The notes: generated by a model from the letters alone, not told the origin. Positions 1 to 9,930 are shown, numbered from the stretch's first letter. The stretch: DNA of 64,000 bases from Oceanicoccus sp. (GCF_029238675.1 NZ_JAQWFR010000008.1:62001-126000), one strand, 5' to 3'. Numbers and translations: made by a program.

Positions 1-1638
1 GGCGGGAGGCTCCAAACCCAGGCACTGGTAACAATTGGCCAGGTGCATTCTAAACAGGCGATCAAAATCACTGACGGTGGCAGCGGGATTATAATCACCG
101 AACCACCAAAACCAATCGGAGCTTTCGCAGATAGCCAGTTGCTGCTCTGCCAATGCCCGCTGGCCTGCGGTTAAATGCCCCTCGGCAATGACCCGGTCAT
201 AACTCTGTTTGGCATCCACCAACATATCCCAGGCGCGATTCTTTTGTTGATCGCCAATCCATGTGGAGAAAGTGCCATAAACCCAGCTACCTGCCACCAG
301 TTGTTGCAGCGTGGCAACACGCTGCCCGGCATCGCGAGTCGCATCAGCCAATGTGGTGAGTTGCAAGTTGGGGTGATCTGTTATGGATCGGTAAAGTCCC
401 TGCAAAAAGTAATAGGCATTATCCGGGTAATGTTCCCAAGCATTTTCACCGTCGAGAATAATACTAACGACGGCGTCCTGTTTTATGGCCGGATTGTTTG
501 CAATAGCTTCCAGTCGATCAATAAAATTGGCCACGGCATCATCCCCGTGCCAATCGGAATAACTAAAGCCAATTAAATCCGACAATTCATCATCACGAAA
601 AAAACAAAGGGTCTTGTTCTCTTTAAGTTGATAAGGCTGGTATAGAAAGGTGGCTTTATCATCAGGCAGAGGCTTATTTTCAAGGGCTAAGCTATGCCGT
701 AATACACTTTCACCACTGGCCGTCCATTCAAATTCAAACTGATCTAACAAGGCCACTGCAGTATCACTGATACCCCCTTCAGATAACCAACAACCCACCG
801 GGCGGCAAGCAAAATAGTGTTCAAAGGTATCCAGACCCTGTTGCAGTTGCCAACGGGCCCGCTCTTCGCCTCCCGGATAATGATTGGCAACGGGCATCGT
901 GATATCGGGGATGGATTGGCGGGCGCTCTGCATATCAATCAGCAAAGGCATTATCGGATGGGCGTAGGGTGACATGGAGAGTTCAATCTGGCCCTGTTCC
1001 ATCAATTGTCGATAGCGGCCTATTAACGATGACAGATTATGACCGATAATCGCTAGCAGTTCACGGCGGTCATGGTAGCTAAAGTGGTGCCCTTTACGGA
1101 TGAGTTTTTTAACCTTGCGGTGACTACGGCGTACGGTTTCACCCAGCCAGGCCAGGTGATACCACATCAACAGATCAATAAAATACTGGCTATTAAGGTA
1201 GCCTATTTGATCGGGGTGATCGCTAAACCATTGCCCCAGTTCCGCCAGCCGCTGGTAAGGGGGAAAACGTGCTATCAAGCGCTGTTCGTTAACCCGTAAA
1301 CAGGCTTTTATCAGGCCGTGGCGATAATCATTCGCCGCGGGCAAAACAGGGTTAACCAAGGCATTAAGCAAGCTATCTTTAATGACCATATTAGCACTAA
1401 AGTAGCGCTGTACCTGTTGGCTGTAATCGTCAATCTGTTGCAACAGTATGGGGGCAAAGTTAATCACCGTACGCGCCTGCGGGTTGCGCTCAAGGTGAGC
1501 CACCATATCGACGTAGTCTTTGATGGCGTGTAGATAAGTCCAGGGTAACTGGTATTCACCCTGCCGATGGTCACGGTAATCCGGCTGGTGCATATGCCAG
1601 CAAAATACCACTTTGAGTGTTGGTATATCAGCCAACAT
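1..1638 (-). CDS. Glycoside hydrolase family 57 protein (partial, runs off left edge)
   Basis: Reading the minus strand from an ATG at 1638 gives 546 codons with no stop, leaving the window at base 1, so the C-terminus is missing. GH57 enzymes are retaining alpha-glucanases, branching enzymes or 4-alpha-glucanotransferases acting on glycogen or maltodextrin. Family marks are visible. The N-terminal strand ends in WHMHQPDYR (His15, His17). WLSEGGIS carries the expected nucleophile Glu287. LDGENAW carries the expected acid/base Asp396. This spacing is like that of the larger GH57 amylase-type enzymes. There is no signal peptide, so it is probably cytoplasmic. It is divergent from glgA across a 184-bp gap containing a palindromic repeat, which fits a role in glycogen turnover. 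The exact specificity cannot be told from sequence. Confidence 0.9.
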   Translation of the reverse strand, partial: MLADIPTLKVVFCWHMHQPDYRDHRQGEYQLPWTYLHAIKDYVDMVAHLERNPQARTVINFAPILLQQIDDYSQQVQRYFSANMVIKDSLLNALVNPVLPAANDYRHGLIKACLRVNEQRLIARFPPYQRLAELGQWFSDHPDQIGYLNSQYFIDLLMWYHLAWLGETVRRSHRKVKKLIRKGHHFSYHDRRELLAIIGHNLSSLIGRYRQLMEQGQIELSMSPYAHPIMPLLIDMQSARQSIPDITMPVANHYPGGEERARWQLQQGLDTFEHYFACRPVGCWLSEGGISDTAVALLDQFEFEWTASGESVLRHSLALENKPLPDDKATFLYQPYQLKENKTLCFFRDDELSDLIGFSYSDWHGDDAVANFIDRLEAIANNPAIKQDAVVSIILDGENAWEHYPDNAYYFLQGLYRSITDHPNLQLTTLADATRDAGQRVATLQQLVAGSWVYGTFSTWIGDQQKNRAWDMLVDAKQSYDRVIAEGHLTAGQRALAEQQLAICESSDWFWWFGDYNPAATVSDFDRLFRMHLANCYQCLGLEPPA

Positions 1639-1668
1639 GCAACCCCCGCCAACTACTATTCAAGAATT

Positions 1669-1730
1669 CGTCATTCCCGCGAAGGCGGGAATCCAGCACT
1701 GTAGATCTCCACCTACGCGGGGATGACAGG
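1669..1730. repeat. Interspersed palindromic repeat, copy 1 (short form)
   Basis: The left arm holds ATTCCCGCGAAGGCGGGAAT, itself a hairpin. It is followed by a short spacer and a degraded right arm ending in GGGGATGACA. It lacks the inner TGCATGCTTATGCTG segment of the long copies. It lies in the divergent GH57/glgA promoter gap. Confidence 0.85.
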
Positions 1731-1822
1731 TTAGGAACGTTGTGCTATTAGCGAATAATTTTGTCTGGAAGATATTGACCGCCATCAATAGGCAAGGCAT
1801 TTTGTGAGTTAGTTTGCTACTT

Positions 1823-3331
1823 ATGAACTCACAACTTCCTCCTCCGATTACAGCCACCGATAAACCACTAAAAGTGCTATTCGCCAGCAGTGAAATTTAT
1901 CCACTGGCTAAAACGGGAGGGCTGGCGGATGTCGCCTTTAACCTGCCTAAAACTCTAGCAACACTGGGGGTTGATATTCGATGGGTTATGCCGGCCTATA
2001 AGGAGGCGTTAGACCTATTGAAGCAACAGCCTATAAAGTCCATAGCCCTAAACGGGATAAGCCTGCTTGAAACCACATTACCGGAAACCAAACTCACCCT
2101 GTGGCTGGTGGACGCCCCTGGATTGTTTGATCGTTCAGGAGGGCCCTATGGGGATGCCAGCTCGGCAGGCTGGCCGGACAACGCAGAACGCTTTTATCAG
2201 TTTTGCCAAGTGATTAGCGATATGGCCCTGGGCAGGGCAACACTGGATTGGCAACCCGACATTGTTCATTGCAATGACTGGCATACCGGTTTGGTACCTG
2301 CATGGCTTCGTCAGCACCCGCAAGCCCCTGCCACGATATTTACGGTGCATAACGCGGCCTACCAAGGTCTGTTTCCTTATTCCACTTTTGTTAATCTTGG
2401 TTTGGACCCCGCTCTCTGGCGCTTTGATGCGCTGGAATTTCACGACCAACTTTGTTTTATCAAAGGCGGTTTAATGTTTGCGGACTGGCTAACAACCGTT
2501 AGCCCAAATTACGCCAGGGAATTAACCCAACCCTTAACCGGTAGCGGCCTGGATGCGATTTTCAGGTATCGCCAGGATACCTTTAGCGGTATCTGCAATG
2601 GTATTGATACGACCGAGTGGAACCCTGAGCATGATCATTATATTTCCCAAACCTATGACGAGAAAACGCTGAATGATAAGCCCTTGAATAAGGGTGAGCT
2701 GCAAAAAAAATTTAACCTTGAGCAAAACCCTAACCATTGTGTATTGGGCTGGGTGGGACGGCTAAGCGAACAAAAAGGGATTGACCTACTGCTGGATAGT
2801 TTGGGGGAATTAATAAAACTGCCGATTCAACTGGTTTTACTGGGCCGTGGTGATGCCCGTTATGAACAGGCCTTAGTAAGCTGGGCACAAAAACACCCCC
2901 AACAAATAGCCGTAAAGATTGACTATAAAGACGCGCTGGCTCACCAGATTATTGCCGGCGCAGATTTTTTTTTAATGCCTTCGGGCTTTGAACCCTGCGG
3001 TCTAACGCAAATGTATAGCCAGCGCTATGGCACCCCGCCCATTGCCAGCAACGTTGGCGGTCTGGTGGATACCGTGGTTAATATCACTACCGAGAGCCTG
3101 TCGGCGGGCACAGCCTCGGGTATTTTATTTTCACCCCACAATCAGAACAGCCTGTTATCGGCCATCAAATCTGCTATCAGATTATATAAGAATCCTGAAA
3201 CCTATCGAGTGGTGCAACAAAACGCTATGAGTAAAGATTTTTCCTGGCAGCGCAGTGCACAACATTATAAGGCTATCTACCAGCATATAACCGCCTCTGC
3301 CGGAGTAAACCGTTATGAACGATACTATTAA
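1823..3331 (+). CDS. glgA: Glycogen synthase (ADP-glucose), GT5
   Basis: Transfers glucose from ADP-glucose to the non-reducing end of alpha-1,4-glucan. The N-terminal Rossmann domain has the ADP-glucose-binding loop KTGGLADV starting at Lys30. The C-terminal GT-B domain has the EPCGLTQ loop that closes over the nucleotide sugar. The 502-residue length is close to the usual 470-520. I chose the ATG at 1823; a TTG three codons upstream is possible, and neither has a convincing Shine-Dalgarno. Its last 17 bases overlap the next gene, so the two are probably translationally coupled. glgB and glgC are not within the window. Confidence 0.95.
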   Translation: MNSQLPPPITATDKPLKVLFASSEIYPLAKTGGLADVAFNLPKTLATLGVDIRWVMPAYKEALDLLKQQPIKSIALNGISLLETTLPETKLTLWLVDAPGLFDRSGGPYGDASSAGWPDNAERFYQFCQVISDMALGRATLDWQPDIVHCNDWHTGLVPAWLRQHPQAPATIFTVHNAAYQGLFPYSTFVNLGLDPALWRFDALEFHDQLCFIKGGLMFADWLTTVSPNYARELTQPLTGSGLDAIFRYRQDTFSGICNGIDTTEWNPEHDHYISQTYDEKTLNDKPLNKGELQKKFNLEQNPNHCVLGWVGRLSEQKGIDLLLDSLGELIKLPIQLVLLGRGDARYEQALVSWAQKHPQQIAVKIDYKDALAHQIIAGADFFLMPSGFEPCGLTQMYSQRYGTPPIASNVGGLVDTVVNITTESLSAGTASGILFSPHNQNSLLSAIKSAIRLYKNPETYRVVQQNAMSKDFSWQRSAQHYKAIYQHITASAGVNRYERYY

Positions 3332-3902
3332 TAAACTATTGCAACAGATTCGCGAACTGGAACAGCAAATTGAAGAGGCGCTATACCAACGGGCCGAACA
3401 GTTACGCTACCGAATATATAATGGTCGGGTTATCTTTGAGCGGGAAGTCTTATCGCTGCATCGCAGTCTAAAGGTTGGCGCGCTGGACTATATCAGGCGA
3501 GCCCGATGGGCGGTGATACTGACGGCGCCAGTGATTTACTCGCTGATTGTCCCTTTTGTTGTTCTCGATATTGCGGTTAGCTTATATCAGGCTATCTGTT
3601 TCCCGATTTATAATATACCCAAAGTTAAACGCAGCGACTTTTTAAGTTTTGATCGATTTAAACTGCGCTATTTAAATAGTATAGAAAAAATTAACTGCGC
3701 CTACTGCAGCTATGGCAATGGTATTGCCGCCTATGTGCAAGAAGTGGCTGCACGGACTGAACAATATTGGTGTCCCATCAAAAATGCCAAACTCAAAAAA
3801 GGCATGCATCATCGCTATTGTTTATTTACCGATTATGGTGATGCGGAGCAATATCGGCAGCAGCTAAAAACCATTAAACAAAATTTTTCGGATAATGATT
3901 GA
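3315..3902 (+). CDS. Conserved hypothetical membrane protein with CxxC and a third Cys
   Basis: Its 195 residues begin with an amphipathic coiled-coil-like helix rich in Gln and Glu (about residues 1-30). A long hydrophobic hairpin follows (about 72-108), then a basic soluble tail. The tail contains NCAYCSYGNG and, about 25 residues later, EQYWCPIK. I recall this pattern from uncharacterised proteobacterial proteins, but I cannot name a function. The cysteines could bind a metal or be redox active. The start codon lies inside the end of glgA, so expression is probably coupled to glycogen synthase. Real gene with high confidence; function unknown. Confidence 0.8.
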   Translation: MNDTINKLLQQIRELEQQIEEALYQRAEQLRYRIYNGRVIFEREVLSLHRSLKVGALDYIRRARWAVILTAPVIYSLIVPFVVLDIAVSLYQAICFPIYNIPKVKRSDFLSFDRFKLRYLNSIEKINCAYCSYGNGIAAYVQEVAARTEQYWCPIKNAKLKKGMHHRYCLFTDYGDAEQYRQQLKTIKQNFSDND

Positions 3903-4153
3903 CAGGTTTTGATAAGACCCGCACTACCAAACCTGGCGGGTGTGAAGTTGGGCAGCTCCGGCCACGGTATATTTTCCTCCTAGCCGCAATAACTTATAGG
4001 GTGGATTGTAATCCCCCCTACAACAGTTCGGTCTTTTATATGGGCCACTCTACCGCTGTAAAAGTATTTATTGTTGACCCCCGTCAATTCTATAAACGAC
4101 AAGCACTTTATGGTTTCCGGGACTGCCACCATTTTTCAATAAGGAGCAAACCC

Positions 4154-4648
4154 ATGTATCCATCCACACTGATTAAATTACTATTGATACTGCCACTACT
4201 TGTATTTGGCCTAAGTGGCTGTGAGCGAGGTGGAGTGGCTTCAGGCAAGGGGTTTAGTTTGCCATCCGGTAGTCTTGCAACAGGCAAAGCCGTTTTTCTT
4301 TCGTTTAACTGTTTAGCCTGCCACACCATTAAGGATGTAGAAGACCCCTTTATCAATAATCCAGCCCTGAAAAAAGACATTAACCCGCCTATCCAGCTCG
4401 GCGGTTATGTGGACAAACCCATTACTTATGCAGAATTATTGACTTCTATTATTAACCCTTCTCACAAACTGGCAAAAACTTATAAACCGGAAGAAGGTGA
4501 TGATAGCGACCTGTCTCCTATGCGCAATTACAACGATGTATTGACCGTGACTGAACTGATCGACCTGGTGGCTTTTCTTGAGTCCCACTATGAGCTGGAG
4601 CCTTATCAGGCCTATCGATACAGAACCTACCCTCGCTACCCTTATTAG
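4154..4648 (+). CDS. Lipoprotein c-type cytochrome (mono-haem)
   Basis: The 164-residue precursor has a hydrophobic signal and the lipobox LSGC (Cys23), so it should be a membrane-anchored periplasmic lipoprotein. One haem-attachment motif CLACH spans residues 53-57. Met123 in LSPMRNY is the likely distal ligand, followed by the C-terminal helix typical of class I cytochromes c. The start is set by a strong AAGGAG eight bases before the ATG at 4154; the reading frame is open upstream to 3899, but nothing there looks coding. It precedes the NfeD protease gene by 12 bases. The electron-transfer partner is unknown. The C-terminus is rich in Tyr and Arg. Confidence 0.85.
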   Translation: MYPSTLIKLLLILPLLVFGLSGCERGGVASGKGFSLPSGSLATGKAVFLSFNCLACHTIKDVEDPFINNPALKKDINPPIQLGGYVDKPITYAELLTSIINPSHKLAKTYKPEEGDDSDLSPMRNYNDVLTVTELIDLVAFLESHYELEPYQAYRYRTYPRYPY

Positions 4649-4660
4649 AGTGGTCTTGCG

Positions 4661-6019
4661 ATGAAGCATCTTCTGGCTATCCTGCTGCTATTATTATTGC
4701 TGTTTATTTTATTGGCAGCCAGGTCTGGTACTGATTCGGTTTGGCTAATTGATATTAAAGGTGCGATTGGCCCAGCCACCGCCGACCATATGATTCGCGG
4801 TCTGGACAAAGCGCAACAAGCTGACGCCAGCCTGGTGATATTGCAAATTGATACGCCGGGTGGATTGGATGCTTCTATGCGACAAATCGTCAAAGCGATT
4901 TTAGCGACCGATATTCCAGTGGTAGGTTATGTGGCGCCCAATGGCGCAAGAGCGGCCAGCGCTGGTACCTATATTCTCTATGCCTGCCCTATTGCCGCGA
5001 TGGCGCCCGCCACTAATTTAGGCGCAGCAACACCCGTACAAATGGGCACACCCACCCTGCCCACCTTCCCCACCGATAAACAGGAAGACAATAAAACCGA
5101 AGCCGATAACGAACCGGGGCTACCTCTCACTGATGCCTTCCAACGCAAAGTGGTTAACGATGCTACGGCTTATATAGAAAGTCTGGCCCAGTTGCATGGG
5201 CGCAATCAAGCATGGGGCGTGCAGGCGGTGCGTGAGGGTGCCAGCTTAAGTGCGCAGGAGGCGCTGGATTTACAGGTTATTAATCTACTTGCCGACGATC
5301 TCGATGATTTATTACAACAACTGAATGGTCAAACACTGTTAGTTAACGGTAACAAAATCATGGTAGAGACTGAGCACGCGAAGATTTATCAACACCCTAT
5401 CGATTGGCGCAGTGATTTTCTCTCGGTGATTACCGACCCCAATATTGCCTATATATTAATGCTGATCGGCATTTATGGATTGATTTTTGAGTTTTCCAAT
5501 CCCGGTTTTGCGGTACCCGGTATTCTGGGCGCTATCTGCATTATGCTGGCGCTGTATGCCTTCCAGCTTTTACCGATTAGTTATGCAGGGCTGGGTTTAA
5601 TTATTTTTGGCATGGGTTTAATGGTTGCCGAAGCCTTTGCCCCCAGCTTTGGCATTCTCGGTATTGGAGGGTTAATGGCCTTTGTTATTGGCTCCGTGAT
5701 TTTGATGGATACCGAGCTGCCGGGTTATCAAATTGCCCTGCCGGTCATTATTGCCTTTACCTCCTTTAGTGGCCTGTTATTAATCGCTGCCCTTGGGCTG
5801 GCATTAAAAGCCCGCAGGCAAACGGTTGTCACCGGCCTGGCCCACTTAAAAGGCATGCCTGCGGTCGTTAGCAAAATGTTGGATAAGCAAGCCATGGTGC
5901 ACCTGCAAGGCGAACAATGGCAGGTACGCTGTGATCAACCTTTATCGGTCAACGACAAGGTGACTGTGCTTGAAACCGATGGCGTAATTTTAACAGTCAA
6001 AAAAACAACGGGAGCATAA
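4661..6019 (+). CDS. NfeD-family membrane serine protease
   Basis: 452 residues. A signal/anchor helix (1-20) is followed by a ClpP/SppA-like Ser-Lys protease domain. The nucleophile is probably Ser100 in RAASAGTY and the general base Lys163 in QRKVVNDA. Then come several membrane helices (about 260-390) and a C-terminal NfeD OB-fold domain. An acidic, Thr/Pro-rich stretch (about 130-155) interrupts the protease domain before the lysine. NfeD proteins of this long type are encoded next to stomatin-like proteins and cleave their hydrophobic C-termini. The slipin gene follows two bases downstream, which supports this partnership. Confidence 0.92.
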   Translation: MKHLLAILLLLLLLFILLAARSGTDSVWLIDIKGAIGPATADHMIRGLDKAQQADASLVILQIDTPGGLDASMRQIVKAILATDIPVVGYVAPNGARAASAGTYILYACPIAAMAPATNLGAATPVQMGTPTLPTFPTDKQEDNKTEADNEPGLPLTDAFQRKVVNDATAYIESLAQLHGRNQAWGVQAVREGASLSAQEALDLQVINLLADDLDDLLQQLNGQTLLVNGNKIMVETEHAKIYQHPIDWRSDFLSVITDPNIAYILMLIGIYGLIFEFSNPGFAVPGILGAICIMLALYAFQLLPISYAGLGLIIFGMGLMVAEAFAPSFGILGIGGLMAFVIGSVILMDTELPGYQIALPVIIAFTSFSGLLLIAALGLALKARRQTVVTGLAHLKGMPAVVSKMLDKQAMVHLQGEQWQVRCDQPLSVNDKVTVLETDGVILTVKKTTGA

Positions 6020-6021
6020 CC

Positions 6022-6774
6022 ATGGAATTTTATATGGATTTTTTCACTCTCACCCTGGCACTGATGATAGTCGTGCTGTTGATCTCGATTTTCCGGGTGC
6101 TGCGGGAATATGAGCGCGGGGTTATTTTTCTTTTAGGCCGCTTCTATAAAGTCAAAGGCCCGGGCCTGATTATTGTTATCCCCCTGCTACAACAAATGGT
6201 CAGGGTCGATTTACGCACCGTGGTCATGGATGTACCCACTCAGGATGTTATCTCCAGGGATAATGTCTCAGTCAAAGTGAATGCCGTGATTTATTTTCGA
6301 GTAGTCGATCCGGAAAAATCCATTATTCAGGTAGAGAATTTTTTTGAAGCCACCAGTCAACTGTCACAAACCACCCTGCGCTCGGTGCTGGGCCAGCATG
6401 AACTGGACGATATGCTGGCAGAACGAGAGACGCTCAATACTGATATCCAAATGATCCTCGACAAGCAAACCGATGCTTGGGGCATTAAAGTCGCCAATGT
6501 TGAAATCAAGCATGTCGATCTGGATGAAAGTATGATTCGTGCCATTGCCAAGCAGGCTGAAGCAGAAAGGGAACGCCGTGCCAAAGTCATTCATGCGCTG
6601 GGGGAATATGAAGCTTCAGAGAAATTGCTAGATGCCGCAAAGGTTTTAGCCAAGCAGGATCAGGCTCTGCAGCTACGTTATCTACAGACATTAGTTGAGT
6701 TGGCCGGTGATAAAAGTTCGACCATTGTTTTCCCGATGCCCATTAACCTGATGAAACATTTTAATCAACCTTAG
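6022..6774 (+). CDS. Slipin (stomatin/prohibitin-like SPFH protein)
   Basis: 250 residues: an N-terminal membrane helix (about 5-25), then an SPFH domain starting at [13 protein letters not shown] and a C-terminal coiled coil rich in Ala and Glu (EAERERRAK region). SPFH proteins oligomerise in lipid microdomains and scaffold membrane proteases. Start: ATG at 6022 with GGAG seven bases upstream, two bases after the NfeD stop. The two genes form a standard nfeD-slipin pair. The C-terminal hydrophobic tail (VFPMPINLM) resembles the segment cut by the partner protease in archaeal homologues, which is an inference. Confidence 0.93.
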   Translation: MEFYMDFFTLTLALMIVVLLISIFRVLREYERGVIFLLGRFYKVKGPGLIIVIPLLQQMVRVDLRTVVMDVPTQDVISRDNVSVKVNAVIYFRVVDPEKSIIQVENFFEATSQLSQTTLRSVLGQHELDDMLAERETLNTDIQMILDKQTDAWGIKVANVEIKHVDLDESMIRAIAKQAEAERERRAKVIHALGEYEASEKLLDAAKVLAKQDQALQLRYLQTLVELAGDKSSTIVFPMPINLMKHFNQP

Positions 6775-6798
6775 CACAGCTGCACTGGCCGATAACCC

Positions 6799-6847
6799 CA
6801 GGGGTGATCTGCAAACAGGGGTGATCTGTAAAGGGAGTGATCGGTAA
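6799..6847. repeat. Three tandem 15-17 bp direct repeats
   Basis: CAGGGGTGATCTGCAAA (6799-6815) is repeated at once as CAGGGGTGATCTGTAAA (6816-6832), and a diverged third copy GGGAGTGATCGGTAA follows (6833-6847). They lie in the 254-bp gap between the convergent slipin and SLC13 genes. No gene is visible in this gap. Confidence 0.75.
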
Positions 6848-7028
6848 TGTGGCGCTGGATACGATAGGTAAACACTTGAAGCGCGATATTGGTGATTTGT
6901 TTATTTGAACCCTTCCTCTAGGCCACCAAGTTTCTACCCCAGCCTCACTAAGTGGTAGAAGCCATTGTGTAGTGGTCCTGTTTTATTACCGGCACTGCTT
7001 ACACGACGCAGGTATATATAGCCGAGGG

Positions 7029-8813
7029 CTAAAAAGGCCAGATAACCGGCACAACTAACACCGTAGTTATGCCCACCATAATCGTCAACGGTAAGCCGAT
7101 TTTCATAAAATCACTAAAGTGGTAGTTACCTGGCCCATAGACCATCAAGTTAGTTTGATAACCAATTGGCGTAGCAAAACAGGTAGAGGCGGCAATCATT
7201 AATGTTACTGCAAAGGGGAGTAAATCCACCCCCAGCTGCTGGCTGGCCGCAATAGCTATTGGAAAGATTAATACCGCAGCAGCCAAGTTTGAGATCACTG
7301 CCGAGAAACCCGCCGTTAATACAAACAAGGCGACCAGGGTGGCGGTTGGCGAATGGGCTGCTATACCGATCAGGCCTTCTGCAATAACGGTAGCTGCACC
7401 TGTTTTCTCCAGAGCGCCACCGAGACCAATTGAGGCAGCTATCACTAATATAACCTGCCAATTCACACTTTCTCTAGCGTCCTGCACTTTGACACAGCGG
7501 GTAATTATCATTAAGCCAGCGGCCAGCAGTGCTGCCTTAAACATACTCAATATACCCAACGCCACTGTAATCACCATAGCCAGCATAATTGCGGCAGCCA
7601 GGTTACGCTGCTCGTGCCTGACTGGACGGGAGTTTTCAATTTCACTGACCAATAAAAAGTTTTTACTGTAACGCTGCTGACCAACAAACTGGTCATGAGT
7701 TTCAAGCAGTAAAGTATCACCAGGCTTTAAATAAATATCACCAATTTTGGTTTTTATACGCTCACCATCACGAGCAACAGCAATAATAGCGGCGCTATAT
7801 ATATTTCTAAAACGCATATCTTTAATGGATTTACCCAACTGCGGAAAATTGCGGGAAATAACCACTTCTACCAAACAGCGAGCATGGGCACCGCTGTTTA
7901 ATTTAAACACCTGTTTCTCAGCAACTTTTAATCCATGGATATTTTTCAGGTCGACAACAGAGCGAACATCCCCAGCAAAAATTAAATGATCGCCGGCTAA
8001 TAGCATTTCATTGGGGGACACGGCTGTCATCAATCGACCATCGCGATCTATTTCTACCAAAAACATTCCCGGCAACTGTCGCAAACCAGCCTCTTCGATA
8101 CTCTTGCCCACTAAAGGACTATCCGCCTCAACTTCCATCTCCACAATATATTCGCGAGCATCACCAAAGACCTGCTGATCTTTTTCACCGCGATGCGGCA
8201 GCAACCAGCGGCTAAAACCGATAGTAAAAGCAACAACAACAATCACGCAGGGAATACCCACCCAGGCAAGGTCGAACATGCTCAGGCCGCTATCTCCACT
8301 GTGGGTGGTTAACATGCCATTAATCACAAGGTTGGTACTGCTACCCACCAATGTACAGGTGCCACCAACAATAGCTGCATAGCTAAGAGGCATCATTAAC
8401 TGCGAGACACTAAGGTTATTACGCTTAGCCCAATCGGTAACGGCCGGCACCATCATAGCCACAACCGGTGTGTTATTTAGCATGGTACTTAAGGCAGCTA
8501 CGGGCAGCATTAAGCGAAATTGTGCGGTAGCGATATTTTTGGGGCGCCCCAATAAACTATTGGAGACCCACCCTACTACACCGGTTTGCGCCAACCCCCT
8601 GGCCACAACAAATAGCACGGCAACGGTTGCCATCCCCTCATTGGACATACCTATCAAAGCTTCCGCAGGGGTAATAATATTTAATAGCGTCAGTAAAGCA
8701 ACACCGGCCACCAAAATGGCATCGGCCGGGTAGCGGGAAAAAACCAACAAACCAAAACAAAAAGCGATTACCGCCAATGTTTGAATTGCTTCTGGAGTTA
8801 AAGCCATGGTCAC
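7029..8813 (-). CDS. SLC13/DASS-family permease with two TrkA-C (RCK_C) domains
   Basis: 594 residues in the arrangement membrane half, two cytosolic RCK_C domains (about 215-290 and 305-380), membrane half. The membrane parts carry the repeated Na+/anion-symporter signature regions (SSTNLVING; TPIGYQTNLMVYGPG). The family imports sulfate, dicarboxylates or related anions; the substrate cannot be read from sequence. The RCK domains suggest nucleotide or other ligand control. The start could also be the second Met at 8807. The stop of the DHH phosphoesterase gene lies only 17 bases upstream, so the two may be cotranscribed. Confidence 0.92.
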   Translation of the reverse strand: MTMALTPEAIQTLAVIAFCFGLLVFSRYPADAILVAGVALLTLLNIITPAEALIGMSNEGMATVAVLFVVARGLAQTGVVGWVSNSLLGRPKNIATAQFRLMLPVAALSTMLNNTPVVAMMVPAVTDWAKRNNLSVSQLMMPLSYAAIVGGTCTLVGSSTNLVINGMLTTHSGDSGLSMFDLAWVGIPCVIVVVAFTIGFSRWLLPHRGEKDQQVFGDAREYIVEMEVEADSPLVGKSIEEAGLRQLPGMFLVEIDRDGRLMTAVSPNEMLLAGDHLIFAGDVRSVVDLKNIHGLKVAEKQVFKLNSGAHARCLVEVVISRNFPQLGKSIKDMRFRNIYSAAIIAVARDGERIKTKIGDIYLKPGDTLLLETHDQFVGQQRYSKNFLLVSEIENSRPVRHEQRNLAAAIMLAMVITVALGILSMFKAALLAAGLMIITRCVKVQDARESVNWQVILVIAASIGLGGALEKTGAATVIAEGLIGIAAHSPTATLVALFVLTAGFSAVISNLAAAVLIFPIAIAASQQLGVDLLPFAVTLMIAASTCFATPIGYQTNLMVYGPGNYHFSDFMKIGLPLTIMVGITTVLVVPVIWPF

Positions 8814-8830
8814 TATCGTTTACCTTGTCC

Positions 8831-9793
8831 TTAGCTTGCGTAGAACTGATTAAAGCGATCAATAAATGTCTGTAACTGGTCAGCCGGTAAATCATTAACA
8901 CCTGCAGCTGCTGCACGACCACCGCCAGTCGGAAAACTGCGGCACAGTTCATCGGCGCCGGTTTTATTGTCTAAAGGTGCCCGTATACTGATTAAATAAT
9001 TGCCATTGGCTTTAACGGTTAATACCGCATGGGCGCGGCCAGGTGTACCATTGGCGAGGTCATTACTATAAACACCGCTCACTCTTCTCGCCCATGCTTC
9101 ATTAGGCAAAATATAGGCGGCGACTGAATCATTGACAAATTCTGGCTGCAAGCTTGCAGCGGAGGCCATATCAGAATTATAGCCGTTCTCCAGTTTTTCA
9201 AAACTTTCGCGGCTATCATTGATAAAACCGAAGGGGCTGGCATGAACACTAACCTGTCGATAAAGCGCTTCAGGGGTGAAGTGCAAATCCTCCAGATTGG
9301 AACCATAGCCATTGTAGTTAATATAAATACCGAGGTTTTCCAAGCTGGTTAAATCCTGCTCGGATAAATTTAGCGGCTTAGCTAAAACGTTAGCGCTGTT
9401 TTTTAAGTTATCACCAAAGGCACCAGTGATAGCCCATTCAACAAACTGACCTTTTAAATGGTTATTGATCAATATGCTGGTACAGACATCGGCGGCGGGG
9501 TTAATGATTGCCGTCAGTTTGTCACTTTCTGGAATATCACCGGCAAAGTGGTGGTCCACATAAAACACTTCCGCTCCAGCAGCCAATGCTTTATTCAAGC
9601 CTTCGCGGTTTTTATCCAGGGAGACATCCAAAACGGTAACTTTATCACCAGCCTTGGCATCAATTTTACCCATCAACTGTATATCGCGCTTTACTCCAGT
9701 AACCAGAGTGCTTTCAATGGGGTCAGCATTACGTAATTGAGTAAGGGCGCAAATGCCATCGGCATCGCCATTAAAAAGATCGATATGGGCCAC
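8831..9793 (-). CDS. DHH/DHHA1-family phosphoesterase
   Basis: 320 residues from a GTG start (VAHIDLFNGDADG). The reading frame is open further upstream, but the signature begins right here and a TAGGAA-like Shine-Dalgarno precedes the GTG. Metal-binding motifs are visible: FNGDADG near residue 10, LDVSLDKN, and VDHHFAGD, the DHH motif that names the superfamily. A C-terminal GGGRAAAAG matches the DHHA1 substrate loop. Relatives cleave nanoRNA, cyclic dinucleotide products or other phosphodiesters. This subtype is sometimes labelled acetyltransferase in databases with no support visible here. The true substrate is unknown. Confidence 0.88.
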   Translation of the reverse strand: MAHIDLFNGDADGICALTQLRNADPIESTLVTGVKRDIQLMGKIDAKAGDKVTVLDVSLDKNREGLNKALAAGAEVFYVDHHFAGDIPESDKLTAIINPAADVCTSILINNHLKGQFVEWAITGAFGDNLKNSANVLAKPLNLSEQDLTSLENLGIYINYNGYGSNLEDLHFTPEALYRQVSVHASPFGFINDSRESFEKLENGYNSDMASAASLQPEFVNDSVAAYILPNEAWARRVSGVYSNDLANGTPGRAHAVLTVKANGNYLISIRAPLDNKTGADELCRSFPTGGGRAAAAGVNDLPADQLQTFIDRFNQFYAS

Positions 9794-9930
9794 AGTAAAA
9801 ATTCCTACTAACAATGCTAAAAAGTTGGTTATTGTTATAAGTACTAGCTTAACACAGCAGCAGGTTTTGACATCAATAAATAAAGGGAATACGACCACCC
9901 AGCAAGGGTATCGCAAAAGCCGAAATTACT

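Noticed and set aside
175-576. Plus-strand ORF of 133 residues at the left end
   Set aside because: It is antisense to the GH57 gene, whose frame is open over the whole of bases 1-1638 with intact motifs.
1660-1857. Minus-strand ORF of 65 residues over repeat copy 1
   Set aside because: It reads through the palindromic repeat and the glgA start; the sequence has no protein-like composition.
3899-4153. N-terminal extension of the cytochrome lipoprotein
   Set aside because: A strong ribosome site and signal peptide place the start at 4154; the upstream frame has no coding character.
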